Part shown: positions 9,035 through 17,052 of the stretch, piece by piece
Layout: each line of letters begins with the position of its first letter
Numbering within the stretch: the first letter of the stretch is position 1
Source: Terracoccus luteus
GTDB taxonomy: Bacteria > Actinomycetota > Actinomycetes > Actinomycetales > Dermatophilaceae
Direction of reading: 5' to 3'
Assembly (NCBI RefSeq): GCF_003635045.1
Contig: NZ_RBXT01000001.1
Location: 930,001 to 994,000 of the forward strand
DNA: 64,000 nucleotides
Program-made: the position numbers and the translations under genes
The notes under the pieces: model-generated
What the model was told of the DNA's origin: nothing
Seen by the model: only the letters and a program-made list of their open reading frames with translations
Databases searched by the model: none

Positions 9035-9628
9035 ATGGAGAAGTTCGAGACCCACACCGGCATCGGCGTGCCGCTGCGCCGGAGCAACGTCGACACCGAC
9101 CAGATCATCCCCGCGGAGTACCTCAAGCGGGTGACCCGCACCGGGTTCGAGGACGGCCTCTTCGCGGCCTGGCGCAAGGACGCCTCCTTCGTGCTCAACA
9201 GCCCCGTCTACGCGCACGGCTCCGTCCTCGTCGCCGGCCCCGACTTCGGGACGGGCTCGAGCCGCGAGCACGCGGTGTGGGCACTGATGAACTACGGCTT
9301 CCGGGTCGTCATCAGCTCTCGCTTCGCCGACATCTTCCGTGGGAACAGCGGCAAGCAGGGGCTGCTCACCGCGGTCGTGTCGCAGGACGACGTCGAGCTG
9401 ATCTGGAAGTACCTCGACAACAACCCGGGTGCCGAGATCACGGTCGACCTCGTCAGCCGCACGGTGCGGGCCGGCGAGATCGTGGCGGCGTTCGACATCG
9501 ACGACTACACGCGCTGGCGTCTCCTCGAGGGTCTCGACGACATCGGCCTGACGCTGCGGCACGAGGCGGACGTCACGGAGTTCGAGCAGGGCCGACCGGC
9601 CCACAAGCCGGTCACCACCCTCGCCTGA
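9035..9628 (+). CDS. leuD: 3-isopropylmalate dehydratase small subunit
   Basis: 197-residue swivelling-domain partner of LeuC. Family motifs: [21 protein letters not shown], the [17 protein letters not shown] loop, and [18 protein letters not shown]. Length is normal for bacterial LeuD. It follows leuC with a 3-nt gap and ends the operon; the imperfect hairpin at 9668-9690 may be its terminator. Confidence 0.98.
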   Translation: MEKFETHTGIGVPLRRSNVDTDQIIPAEYLKRVTRTGFEDGLFAAWRKDASFVLNSPVYAHGSVLVAGPDFGTGSSREHAVWALMNYGFRVVISSRFADIFRGNSGKQGLLTAVVSQDDVELIWKYLDNNPGAEITVDLVSRTVRAGEIVAAFDIDDYTRWRLLEGLDDIGLTLRHEADVTEFEQGRPAHKPVTTLA

Positions 9629-9667
9629 CCCGCCTCCGGCGCCGGCCGGGTCGCTGCCGGCGTGCCA

Positions 9668-9690
9668 AAACCGTTGTGCCGCAGCGGTTT
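9668..9690. terminator. possible leuCD terminator
   Basis: A 9-bp stem with one G.U pair (9668-9676 with 9682-9690), loop TGCCG, ends in a short TTT run. It is weak for this genome and could instead be part of the hupB upstream region. Confidence 0.35.
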
Positions 9691-9804
9691 ACGACGTCAC
9701 GTCCGTCGTCCGTCGTTCGTCGCTGCGCGGTGACCGGCCCTCCGGTGGCTGGGGGAGAGGTCGGTCAATGCCGTTGCGACACAAGCAAATGCCCCGTGTG
9801 GTGA

Positions 9805-9833
9805 TGGACCTCAGGGGCACTTCGCCCTAACGT
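9805..9833 (+). promoter_or_regulatory. candidate hupB promoter
   Basis: TGGACC (9805-9810), a 17-nt spacer and TAACGT (9828-9833) lie in a comparatively A/T-rich stretch. This would give a leader of about 65 nt before the ribosome-binding site GGAGGGG of hupB. Confidence 0.45.
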
Positions 9834-9904
9834 CATGTGGTAACCGGACTCGATCCGGACGCATCGTCGGGTCTTCGAGCCGACATTCCTCTGGAGGGGA
9901 AGAC

Positions 9905-10621
9905 GTGAACAAGGCAGAACTGATCGATGCCCTGGAGTCCAAGCTGGGCAGCAAGCGGATGGCCTCCGACTCGCTCGAGGCCTTTCTCGACATCGTGATC
10001 CGCGAGGTCGCCAAGGGCGGCAAGGTCGGTATCACCGGCTTCGGGACCTTCGAGCGCGTCGACCGCGCCGCCCGCACCGGCCGCAACCCGAAGACCGGCG
10101 ACACCGTCAAGATCAAGAAGACGAAGGTGCCGAAGTTCCGCTCCGGCACGAACTTCAAGCAGGTCGTCTCGGGCGCCAAGAAGCTCTCGCGCACCGAGTC
10201 GGCGGCCTCCCGCGCCTCTGCCGGGTCGCTGACGGGTGGCGGCGCCGCAGCCGCTCGCCCCACGGCGAAGTCCGCCGCGAAGACCGCGACGAAGGCCGCG
10301 TCCAAGACGGCCACCAAGACCGCGACGAAGACGGCGACCAGGGCCGCCTCCAAGACGGCGACGAAGACGGCGACCAAGGCCGCCTCGAAGACCTCGACGG
10401 CACCCGCGCGCGCCACGAAGAGCGCCGGCCCGGCGAAGACGGCCGCGACGAAGGCCGCCCCGGCGAAGAAGGCCGGCGCCACGACCAAGGCTGCCGCCAC
10501 CAAGGCCGCCCCGGCCAAGAAGGCCGGCGCCACCCGCGCTTCGGCCGCGACGACGACCGCCCGCAAGACCACCACCCGCGCCGCCGGTGGGGCCGCCAAG
10601 CGCACGGCGAAGAAGGCCTGA
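9905..10621 (+). CDS. hupB: HU-family nucleoid protein with Lys/Ala-rich tail
   Basis: 238-residue histone-like protein. Residues 1-90 are a complete HU fold (MNKAELIDALESKLGSKR, GGKVGITGFGTFERVDRAARTGRNP with the DNA-intercalating region, then VPKFRSGTNFKQVV). The rest is a tail built from KTATK-, KAAS- and PAKKAGA-type repeats, as in mycobacterial HupB and Streptomyces HupS, which compacts DNA and is often acetylated or methylated. The tail's DNA is itself repetitive and prone to length change. GTG start, with GGAGGGG upstream. A strong terminator follows. Confidence 0.96.
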   Translation: MNKAELIDALESKLGSKRMASDSLEAFLDIVIREVAKGGKVGITGFGTFERVDRAARTGRNPKTGDTVKIKKTKVPKFRSGTNFKQVVSGAKKLSRTESAASRASAGSLTGGGAAAARPTAKSAAKTATKAASKTATKTATKTATRAASKTATKTATKAASKTSTAPARATKSAGPAKTAATKAAPAKKAGATTKAAATKAAPAKKAGATRASAATTTARKTTTRAAGGAAKRTAKKA

Positions 10622-10659
10622 CCGCCGCACCCGCGCGGCATCCCCGCAGCAGCACAGCC

Positions 10660-10692
10660 CGAGGGGCCCGACCGGTGCGGTCGGGCCCCTCG
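10660..10692 (+). terminator. hupB intrinsic terminator
   Basis: Perfect 14-bp G/C stem (10660-10673 with 10679-10692) with loop GGTGC, 38 nt after the stop codon. Confidence 0.8.
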
Positions 10693-10749
10693 TGCACGCC
10701 CGGCGCGCCGGCGCACCGGCGCACCGAGGCACCGGCGCACCGGGGGACG

Positions 10750-10789
10750 GTGGAGGGTCCGCGTCGTCAGGGCGGCGACGACCCTCCAC
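10750..10789 (-). terminator. hairpin at the end of the cofC operon
   Basis: Perfect 10-bp arms (10750-10759 and 10780-10789) around a 20-nt inner region, 40 nt beyond the stop of the minus-strand cold-shock-like gene. Between it and the hupB terminator is a short degenerate repeat (10709-10742) of the type GCACCGGC. Confidence 0.5.
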
Positions 10790-10828
10790 GGGGCCCGGTC
10801 GGGAGTCCGGACCGGGGCCTCGGCCGGG

Positions 10829-11092
10829 TCAGCCGATGCGCTCGCCCGGGCCGATGCCCTTGATGCGCAGCGAGACGACCTGCTCGCCCCGCTCGACACT
10901 CTCGGTGGCGCCGTCGTCGTCACTACCGGCGACGCCGACGGTTCCGGTCAGCACCGTCAGGCGCTGCCCGGGGCGCAGCAGCCGCAGGCCGCTCTCGGCG
11001 AAGGCCGCTGCGGCGAAGGGCAGCTCACGGCCGTCGTCGAGCAGCACGCTGCCGGAGCCGTCGGGCGCGAAGGTGTGCACGGTCGCCTGCAT
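10829..11092 (-). CDS. small cold-shock/OB-fold-like protein
   Basis: 87-residue protein. The order DGSGSVLLDDGRELPFAAAAF followed by LRLLRPGQRLTV matches a divergent cold-shock-type beta-barrel: strand, loop with DDG, hydrophobic strand, then PGQRV. The aromatic RNP1/RNP2 residues of CspA are not present, so nucleic-acid binding is uncertain. The ATG lies 3 nt after the cofC stop, so it is translated from the cofC transcript. Function unknown. Confidence 0.7.
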   Translation of the reverse strand: MQATVHTFAPDGSGSVLLDDGRELPFAAAAFAESGLRLLRPGQRLTVLTGTVGVAGSDDDGATESVERGEQVVSLRIKGIGPGERIG

Positions 11093-11095
11093 GGC

Positions 11096-11788
11096 TCAGA
11101 TCCAACCAGACGCCCGCGGCCACAGACCGCTGACGACCGCCTGCGTGCGCGTCCCGAGGCCGAGCAGGGACGCCGCCTCGAGCGAGGCGAGGTCGTCGAC
11201 GTCCGTGCGCAGCCGGGGCAGGTCGAGCGTGAGCCGCACCGCCCCGTCGGCCTCGTGCCGCGCGGCGCTGCCGGCCCCGAACAGCGGGCGGGGCAGCCCG
11301 GTCGGCACGCCGTCGCCACTCCTGACGACACCGCCGCAGCGCAGCACCGTGCCGACCCCGTCGGCGTCGGGCACGAACGACTGGTCGTGGCGGGCCGCCG
11401 CGGCCAGGGCCTCGCGCAGCTCGACGGGGTGCAGCGCCGGCAGGTCGCCGAGCAGTGCGGCGGCGGCGCGGCCGGTCGGTACCGCGGCCAGGCCCAGCCC
11501 CAGGGCCGCGTTGAGGCCCTCGCCCGGGTCGGCCACGACGTGCACACCGCGCTGCGACCACTCCGCGGCGAGACCGGCATCCGACGTGACGACGATGACG
11601 CGGTCGGCCCCGACTGCGCCGACGACCGCCTCGAGCGTGTCGTCGGCGATGGCCCGCGCCAGCGGCTCGCGCGCGGCACCGACCGAGCGGGCGAGGCGGG
11701 ACTTGCCGTGACGGGTGTCCTTGACGGGGACGACGACGTGCCAGTCGGGGGCGGGGGCCGGGGAGGTCGGCGGAGAGAGGTCGGACAT
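11096..11788 (-). CDS. cofC: 2-phospho-L-lactate guanylyltransferase (F420 biosynthesis)
   Basis: 230-residue nucleotidyltransferase of the CofC/FbiD family, which activates 2-phospho-L-lactate or phosphoenolpyruvate with GTP for assembly of coenzyme F420. Motifs: VVVPVKDTRHGKSRLA (GTP-binding start), VTSDAGLA, DPGEGLNAALGLGLA, ALLGDLPAL with the metal-binding Asp, and a PDADGVGTVL segment. Start ATG 11788 follows the domain boundary; longer in-frame options would only add a low-complexity N-terminus. It pairs functionally with fgd in this window. Divergent from plsC. Confidence 0.92.
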   Translation of the reverse strand: MSDLSPPTSPAPAPDWHVVVPVKDTRHGKSRLARSVGAAREPLARAIADDTLEAVVGAVGADRVIVVTSDAGLAAEWSQRGVHVVADPGEGLNAALGLGLAAVPTGRAAAALLGDLPALHPVELREALAAAARHDQSFVPDADGVGTVLRCGGVVRSGDGVPTGLPRPLFGAGSAARHEADGAVRLTLDLPRLRTDVDDLASLEAASLLGLGTRTQAVVSGLWPRASGWI

Positions 11789-11904
11789 GCTGGTCGCAAT
11801 CGTGTCACCGACCGCCCGGCGGCTCGACACTGCACCCGGACGTGACGAAGATGAGGGCAGTCCGCGCCGGTCGGTGCGGTGCCGCAACGAGGAGGTCGTC
11901 CGAC

Positions 11905-12666
11905 GTGAGCCGTGCCAGCAGGCGCCAGAGGCGGCGGCTGCCGTTCGCGTACCGGCTCGCGGCGGTGCTGCTGCGGCGGCCGATGATGGTGCTGATGAAG
12001 CGCGACTGGCAGGGGGCCGAGAACTTCCCGGCCACAGGCGGTTTCGTCGTCAGCCCCAACCACATCTCCTACGTCGACCCCATCGTCTTCGCGCACTTCC
12101 TCTTCGACAGCGACCGCGAGTGCTACTTCCTCGCCAAGGACGGTCTCTTCAGGGTGCCCTTCGTCGGCTGGGTGCTGCGGGCCTCCGGCCAGATCCCCGT
12201 CTACCGCAACTCCGCCGCCGCGGCGAGCTCGTACCGCTCGGCCCTCGACGCCGTGCGCGACGGCAAGGCGGTCGCGATCTTCCCCGAGGGCACCATCACG
12301 CGCGACCCCGACCTGTGGCCGATGCGCGGCAAGACGGGGGCCGCGCGCGTGGCCCTCGAGACCCGCTGCCCGCTCATCCCCGTCGCGCAGTGGGGCGCTC
12401 ACGAGATCCTGCCGCCCTACAGCAAGAAGGTCGGCCTCTTCCCGCGCCGCACGATGGTGATGCGCGCCGGCCCACCCGTCGACCTCAGCGACCTCTACGA
12501 CCGCCCCGTCGACACGAAGGTGCTCCGCGAGGCGACCGACCGGCTCATGGCCCGTATCACCGAGATGCTCGCCGAGGTGCGCCACGAGCAGCCGCCGACG
12601 TCCGCCGTCACCGGCGGCACGACCGACGGGCCGGATGCCGGCCCGCCCCCGGAGGTGCGCCCGTGA
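11905..12666 (+). CDS. plsC: 1-acyl-sn-glycerol-3-phosphate acyltransferase
   Basis: 253-residue membrane-associated acyltransferase making phosphatidic acid from lysophosphatidic acid. Block I is NHISYVDP (catalytic H-X4-D), block III FPEGTITRDPDL, and block IV the PLIPVAQWG segment. The basic N-terminus precedes a short hydrophobic patch. GTG 11905 is chosen because GAGGAGG lies 8 nt ahead; the upstream GTG/ATG starts have no such site. The stop overlaps gpsA by 4 nt, so both glycerolipid genes are coupled. Confidence 0.92.
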   Translation: MSRASRRQRRRLPFAYRLAAVLLRRPMMVLMKRDWQGAENFPATGGFVVSPNHISYVDPIVFAHFLFDSDRECYFLAKDGLFRVPFVGWVLRASGQIPVYRNSAAAASSYRSALDAVRDGKAVAIFPEGTITRDPDLWPMRGKTGAARVALETRCPLIPVAQWGAHEILPPYSKKVGLFPRRTMVMRAGPPVDLSDLYDRPVDTKVLREATDRLMARITEMLAEVRHEQPPTSAVTGGTTDGPDAGPPPEVRP

Positions 12667-13661
12667 CCCGAGTCGCCGTCATGGGCAGCGGCAACTGGGG
12701 CACCGCCTTCGCCGCGATCCTCGCCGACGCCGGCTCCGACGTGCTCATGTGGGCCCGTCGTGCCGAGGTGGCCGACGCGGTCAACGCGGGCCGCAACGAG
12801 GCGTACCTTCCCGAGCTCGCCCTGCCGCCCGCGGTGCGGGCCACCACCGATCCGGTCGAGGCCCTCGAGGGCAGCGACGTCGTCGTGCTTGTCGTGCCGT
12901 CGCAGACCCTGCGGGCCAACCTCGCCGGGTGGGGCGCGGCCATCCCCCCGGGCGCGCCCGTCGTCTCGCTCATGAAGGGCGTCGAGCTCGGCACGACGAT
13001 GCGCATGAGCGAGGTCGTCACCGAGGCCGCCGGCGTCGAGCCCGACCGGGTCGTCGTCGTCAGCGGGCCGAACCTCGCCCCCGAGATCGCGCTGCGCCAG
13101 CCCGCCGGCGGCGTCATCGCCTGCCGCGACATGGCCACCGCCGAGCGGGTCGCCCAGGTCTGCGCCGCACCGTACTTCCGCCCGTACACCGACACCGACG
13201 TCGTCGGCGCCGAGGTCTGCGGCGCGACGAAGAACGTCGTCGCGCTCGCGTCCGGCATGGCCGAGGGCATGGGCTTCGGCGACAACACCAAGGCGACGAT
13301 CATCACGCGCGGCCTGGCCGAGACGACCCGCCTCGGTCTCGCGCTCGGCGCCCACCCGCAGACCTTCATGGGACTCGCCGGCGTCGGCGACCTCATCGCC
13401 ACGTGCATGTCGCCGCTCTCGCGCAACCACTCGTTCGGGGTGCGGCTCGGGCGCGGTCTCACGGTCGAGCAGGCGACCGCCGAGATGCGCCAGACGACCG
13501 AGGGCGTCAAGTCGTGCGAGTCGATCCTCACCCTCGCCGGGCAGCACGGGGTCGACATGCCGATCTGCGAGCAGGTCGTCGCCGTGATCCGCGACGGTCA
13601 CCCGGCGCGCGACATCGGGCCTCGCCTCATGTCGCGCGACCTCAAGGCCGAGAAGCGCTGA
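12663..13661 (+). CDS. gpsA: NAD(P)-dependent glycerol-3-phosphate dehydrogenase
   Basis: 332-residue enzyme supplying sn-glycerol-3-phosphate for phospholipids. Rossmann motif GSGNWGTAFA lies at residues 9-18; LMKGVE, SGPNLAPEIA, the catalytic-lysine block CGATKNVVALASG, and GLAGVGDLIATC with the substrate-binding region follow in order. GTG start overlaps the plsC stop. Its last 20 nt overlap the 3' end of the convergent PLP-enzyme gene, leaving no room for a terminator between them. Confidence 0.98.
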   Translation: MTRVAVMGSGNWGTAFAAILADAGSDVLMWARRAEVADAVNAGRNEAYLPELALPPAVRATTDPVEALEGSDVVVLVVPSQTLRANLAGWGAAIPPGAPVVSLMKGVELGTTMRMSEVVTEAAGVEPDRVVVVSGPNLAPEIALRQPAGGVIACRDMATAERVAQVCAAPYFRPYTDTDVVGAEVCGATKNVVALASGMAEGMGFGDNTKATIITRGLAETTRLGLALGAHPQTFMGLAGVGDLIATCMSPLSRNHSFGVRLGRGLTVEQATAEMRQTTEGVKSCESILTLAGQHGVDMPICEQVVAVIRDGHPARDIGPRLMSRDLKAEKR

Positions 13662-14835
13662 GCCCCGGGCCCGCCGACGCGTCGGCACCGGCCGCCACCC
13701 CGCGCGACAGGGCCTGGTCGAGGTCGGCCCAGAGGTCGTCGACGTGCTCGATGCCGACCGACAGTCGCAGCAGGTTGACCGGCACGACGAGCGGCTCCGA
13801 CGCGTGCCTCCGGCGCCGCTCGATCTGCGACTCGACCCCGCCCAGGCTCGTCGAGTGCAGCCACACGGCGGTGGCCTCGCACACGGCCTCGGCGGCCTCG
13901 GCGCCGCCGACGACCTCGACGGCGATCATCGCCCCCTGTCCGGGGTAGCGCACCCGCTCGACGGCCGGGTGGCTCGCGAGGCGGCCGGCGAGGTCGGCCG
14001 CGTTGGCGCAGGCGCGCTCGAACCGCACGGTCAGGGTGCGCAGCCCGCGCAGGGCGAGGAAGACCTCGAGCGGCCCGGCGATGGCGCCGTGCAGGGTGCG
14101 GTGGCGCTGCAGCCGCGTGCCGAGGGCGGCCCCGCGCGCGGTGGCGGCGACGACCGTGGCGCCGAGGACGACGTCGCTGTGGCCCGAGAGGTACTTCGTC
14201 ACCGAGTGCACGACGACGTCGGCGCCGAGCTGCAGGGGGCGGCTGAGCAACGGGGTCGAGAGGGTGTTGTCGACGACGCTCGTCACGCCGCGCTCGCGGG
14301 CGCGGGCCAGCACGACGGGGAGGTCGACGACGTCCATGAGCGGGTTGGTCGGTGACTCGAGCCAGAGCAGGTCGCCCTCGCCGAGCCGGTCGAGCGCGGC
14401 GAGGAAGCCGTCGGTGTCGGTGGCGTGCACCCGCTCCACCTGCGCCGTCCCCTGCGCCAGGGCGGCGAGGAGGTCCTCGGTGCCGTTGTACGTCTGGTCG
14501 GGGGCGAGCACGGTCCCGCCGGGGGCGAGCAGCGACAGCCCCGCCGAGATGGCGCCCATCCCCGAGGCGTGCACGAGGGCGACGCCACCCTCGAGCTCGC
14601 CGAGGGCGGTCTCGAAGGCCGACCACGTGGGGTTGCCGACCCGGGCGTAGCCCACGTCGCCGCCGGGCGAGAAGGTCGACGTGAGCTCGACGGCGGGGTT
14701 GACCCCCCGGCCGGGCTCGCGCGGCGGCCGGCCCGCGCCCACGACGACCGTGTCCGTGTGCAGGGTCCCGGCGGGGGACGTGGAGGCGGGGTCGGCGGTG
14801 GCCGGGGAGGGCATGCGGGGGGCGTCATGGCTCAC
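13642..14835 (-). CDS. cystathionine gamma-synthase/lyase-type PLP enzyme
   Basis: 397-residue Cys/Met metabolism PLP-dependent enzyme. Motifs: TSTFSPGGDVGYARVGNPTW, the SGMGAISAGL loop, ESPTNPLMDV, DNTLSTPLLSRPL, and the Schiff-base lysine in HSVTKYLSGHSDVV. The N-terminal 30 residues are a disordered extension. The family cannot be split into gamma-synthase, gamma-lyase or O-acetylhomoserine sulfhydrylase by eye. A TAGGCT hexamer 6 nt before the GTG suggests a leaderless transcript. It diverges from ddl with only 47 bp between starts, and its 3' end overlaps gpsA. Confidence 0.9.
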   Translation of the reverse strand: MSHDAPRMPSPATADPASTSPAGTLHTDTVVVGAGRPPREPGRGVNPAVELTSTFSPGGDVGYARVGNPTWSAFETALGELEGGVALVHASGMGAISAGLSLLAPGGTVLAPDQTYNGTEDLLAALAQGTAQVERVHATDTDGFLAALDRLGEGDLLWLESPTNPLMDVVDLPVVLARARERGVTSVVDNTLSTPLLSRPLQLGADVVVHSVTKYLSGHSDVVLGATVVAATARGAALGTRLQRHRTLHGAIAGPLEVFLALRGLRTLTVRFERACANAADLAGRLASHPAVERVRYPGQGAMIAVEVVGGAEAAEAVCEATAVWLHSTSLGGVESQIERRRRHASEPLVVPVNLLRLSVGIEHVDDLWADLDQALSRGVAAGADASAGPGLSASRP

Positions 14836-14841
14836 CCCGCC

Positions 14842-14877
14842 AGCCTACGAGCGGCCCCTCCGGGCCCCGGCTAGAGT
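14842..14877. promoter_or_regulatory. divergent leaderless promoters of the PLP gene and ddl
   Basis: Minus strand TAGGCT (14847-14842) is 6 nt from the GTG at 14835. Plus strand TAGAGT (14872-14877) is 5 nt from GTG 14883 and 8 nt from ATG 14886. Both -10 elements sit inside the same 47-bp gap, so their -35 regions must lie in each other's territory. Confidence 0.6.
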
Positions 14878-14882
14878 CTCGC

Positions 14883-16112
14883 GTGATGACCAGCGACCAG
14901 CCCCGCGCGGCCACCACCGACCCGAGCGACGACCTGAGTACCGACACCTCACCGGGCACCGACCCGGGCACCGCCCCGGCCGGCCCGGGCACCGACGGTG
15001 GGGCCGGCCCCCGGCGCCGGGTCGCCGTCGTCTTCGGCGGCCGCAGCAGCGAGCACGCCGTGTCGTGCTCGACGGCGGCGAGCGTGCTCGCCGCGATCGA
15101 CCGCGAGCGCTGGGACGTCGTGCCCGTCGGCATCACGCGCGACGGCCGCTGGGTGCTCGTCGACGACGACCCCGAGCCGCTGCGGCTCGCCCCCGGCCAC
15201 GTCCCCGCGGTCGACGGCAGCGGCGCGACCGTCGTCGTGCCGCTCGACACCGTCGACCGCTCGCTCACCGTGCTCGAGCCGGGGCAGCCGCCCCGGGCCC
15301 TCGGCGACGTCGACGTCGTGCTCCCGCTGCTGCACGGCCCGTTCGGCGAGGACGGCACGATCCAGGGGCTGCTCGACCTGGCCGACGTCAGGTACGTCGG
15401 GTCGGGCGTGACGGCATCCGCCGTGATGATGGACAAGGCCATGATGAAGGTCGTCTTCGAGGCCGCGGGGCTGCCCGTCGGCCCGTGGGTGGCGATCGGC
15501 GACCGAGAGTGGCTGCGCGACCCCGACGCGGCGCTCGCCCGCACCGAGGCGCTCGGCTGGCCGCTCTTCGTCAAGCCGGCCCGGGCCGGGTCGAGCATGG
15601 GCATCAGCCGGGTCGAGGACACCGACGCCCTGCGCGCCGCCGTCGAGGCCGCCCGCGAGCACGACCCCAAGGTCGTCGTCGAGGCGGCCGTCGAGGGCCG
15701 CGAGATCGAGTGCGGCGTGCTCGAGGGGCACGGCGTCGAGCCCCCACGCACGAGCGAGCTCGGCGAGGCCGTCGTCGTCAAGGGCCACACGTTCTACGAC
15801 TTCGAGGCCAAGTACCTCGCGTCCGACGACGTCCGTCTCGACTGCCCGGCCGACGTCCCGGAGCAGGACGCCCACCGCATCCGCACGATGGCGGCGCAGG
15901 CGTTCGAGGCGGCGGGCTGCGAGGGCCTGGCCCGCGTCGACTTCTTCTACACCCCCGACGGTGAGGTGCTCATCAACGAGATCAACACGATGCCGGGCTT
16001 CACGCCGTCGTCGATGTACCCGCGCATGTGGGCCGCGACCGGTGTGCCCTACGCGGACCTCATCGACGAGCTGCTCGGCCTCGCCCTCGAGCGCCGCACC
16101 GGGCTGCGCTGA
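14883..16112 (+). CDS. ddl: D-alanine--D-alanine ligase
   Basis: 409-residue ATP-grasp ligase making the D-Ala-D-Ala dipeptide of peptidoglycan precursors. Family blocks: RRVAVVFGGRSSEHAVSCSTAASV after a disordered 35-residue N-terminus, LHGPFGEDGTIQGLL, MMDKAMMKVVFEAAGLPV, FVKPARAGSSMGISRV, and the metal/phosphate end EINTMPGFTPSSMYP. Slightly longer than usual (about 360) because of the N-terminal extension. GTG 14883 or ATG 14886 follows a TAGAGT hexamer closely, so the start could be leaderless; the conserved fold begins well downstream. Confidence 0.97.
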   Translation: MMTSDQPRAATTDPSDDLSTDTSPGTDPGTAPAGPGTDGGAGPRRRVAVVFGGRSSEHAVSCSTAASVLAAIDRERWDVVPVGITRDGRWVLVDDDPEPLRLAPGHVPAVDGSGATVVVPLDTVDRSLTVLEPGQPPRALGDVDVVLPLLHGPFGEDGTIQGLLDLADVRYVGSGVTASAVMMDKAMMKVVFEAAGLPVGPWVAIGDREWLRDPDAALARTEALGWPLFVKPARAGSSMGISRVEDTDALRAAVEAAREHDPKVVVEAAVEGREIECGVLEGHGVEPPRTSELGEAVVVKGHTFYDFEAKYLASDDVRLDCPADVPEQDAHRIRTMAAQAFEAAGCEGLARVDFFYTPDGEVLINEINTMPGFTPSSMYPRMWAATGVPYADLIDELLGLALERRTGLR

Positions 16113-16115
16113 GGC

Positions 16116-16610
16116 TCAGCTGCACCGGCGCCCGGTCGAGGGCAGGGTGCGGGCGAGGTCGGTGAAGACCGGCAGCAGCAGGGGTGCCGGGCCGTAGGCG
16201 CTGGGCACGAGCACCTCGATCGCCGGGTCGCGCCCGTACGTCGTGGCCCTCGTCCCGTCGCTGAGCGGACGCACGACCCAGTCGACGTCGTCGACGGCCA
16301 CGCACTGGTCGGTCGTCGGCCCGAGCGGGGCCAGACCGCAGCGCGCGATGATCGCCGGGTCGCCCCACGCCGCCGCCGAGGGCACGTCGGGTTCTGTCTC
16401 CACGCGCCCGTGACCGCTGACGGATGCCGGCCAGCGGGCCGACGCGCACACGCCGGCCGACGCCTGGGGTGCGGTCACGACCTCCGGAGCGCGGGCGCAG
16501 CCGGCCAGGGCCGACCCGACGAGCAGGACCCCGGCGGTGACGGTCGCGCCGGCCCGGGTGGGCCGGCGCCGACGAGCGGACGCGTCGCTCAGACGTGCAC
16601 GACCGTGCAC
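16116..16610 (-). CDS. DUF3515 lipoprotein
   Basis: Roughly 164-residue secreted protein of the actinobacterial DUF3515 family: RCGLAPLGPTTDQCVAVDDVDWVVRPL with its two Cys, then TTYGRDPAIEVLVP and a C-terminal Cys pair region. The N-terminus has Arg residues, a hydrophobic core and lipobox SALAGC. The start is uncertain: the only in-frame ordinary start codon near the signal peptide is GTG 16610, which would overlap the preceding gene by 22 nt; a CTG at 16592 overlapping the upstream TGA is an alternative. Function unknown. Confidence 0.8.
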   Translation of the reverse strand: MHGRARLSDASARRRRPTRAGATVTAGVLLVGSALAGCARAPEVVTAPQASAGVCASARWPASVSGHGRVETEPDVPSAAAWGDPAIIARCGLAPLGPTTDQCVAVDDVDWVVRPLSDGTRATTYGRDPAIEVLVPSAYGPAPLLLPVFTDLARTLPSTGRRCS

Positions 16611-16822
16611 GTGAGGGTGCGGGTGATGCCGGGCACGTCCTGCAGCTTGGCGATGACGAGCCGCCCGAGGTCGTCGACGTTGGCCGCCTCGAGGCGGGCG
16701 ATGACGTCGTAGGGGCCGGTGACGTCCTCGGCCATCGTCACGCCGGAGATCCCGGCGATGCTCTCGGCGACGCTCGCCGCCTTGCCGACCTCGGTCTGGA
16801 TCAGGATGTAGGCCTGGACCAC
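16589..16822 (-). CDS. stand-alone Lrp/AsnC ligand-binding (RAM) domain
   Basis: 77-residue protein consisting only of the effector-sensing RAM domain of Lrp/AsnC regulators (VQAYILIQTEVGKAASVAESIAGI, TGPYDVIARLEAANVDDLGRLV). There is no DNA-binding helix-turn-helix. Such proteins form alpha-beta-barrel dimers and may bind amino acids or modulate full-length Lrp proteins. GTG start with GAGGTGAG upstream. It overlaps or abuts the DUF3515 gene and is divergent from thiL across a 230-nt gap in which only TACCGT near 16931 looks promoter-like. Confidence 0.88.
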   Translation of the reverse strand: MVQAYILIQTEVGKAASVAESIAGISGVTMAEDVTGPYDVIARLEAANVDDLGRLVIAKLQDVPGITRTLTCTVVHV

Positions 16823-17052
16823 GTCTCACCTCTTCGTGTCGTTGCTGACCGGGCGACCGGCCTCAAAGCCGGGTCTGCGGTCGGGACGATTCGGGCATCG
16901 GCCCCGTCGGGGCGAGCCGTGCCCTGACGCTACCGTGCCCCTTGACCGTTCGTCCCACACGGCCCCCGTCGCGTGTCCTCGTCCCTCGCCCGCCCCGCCG
17001 GGCCGGACCCCCAGCCACACCTCAGCAGACCCCAACAGACCCAGGAGTGCCC

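Noticed and set aside
16589-16829. Start of the DUF3515 gene at 16829
   Set aside because: The extra N-terminus would be the shifted frame of the RAM-domain gene and lacks signal-peptide character before residue 70.
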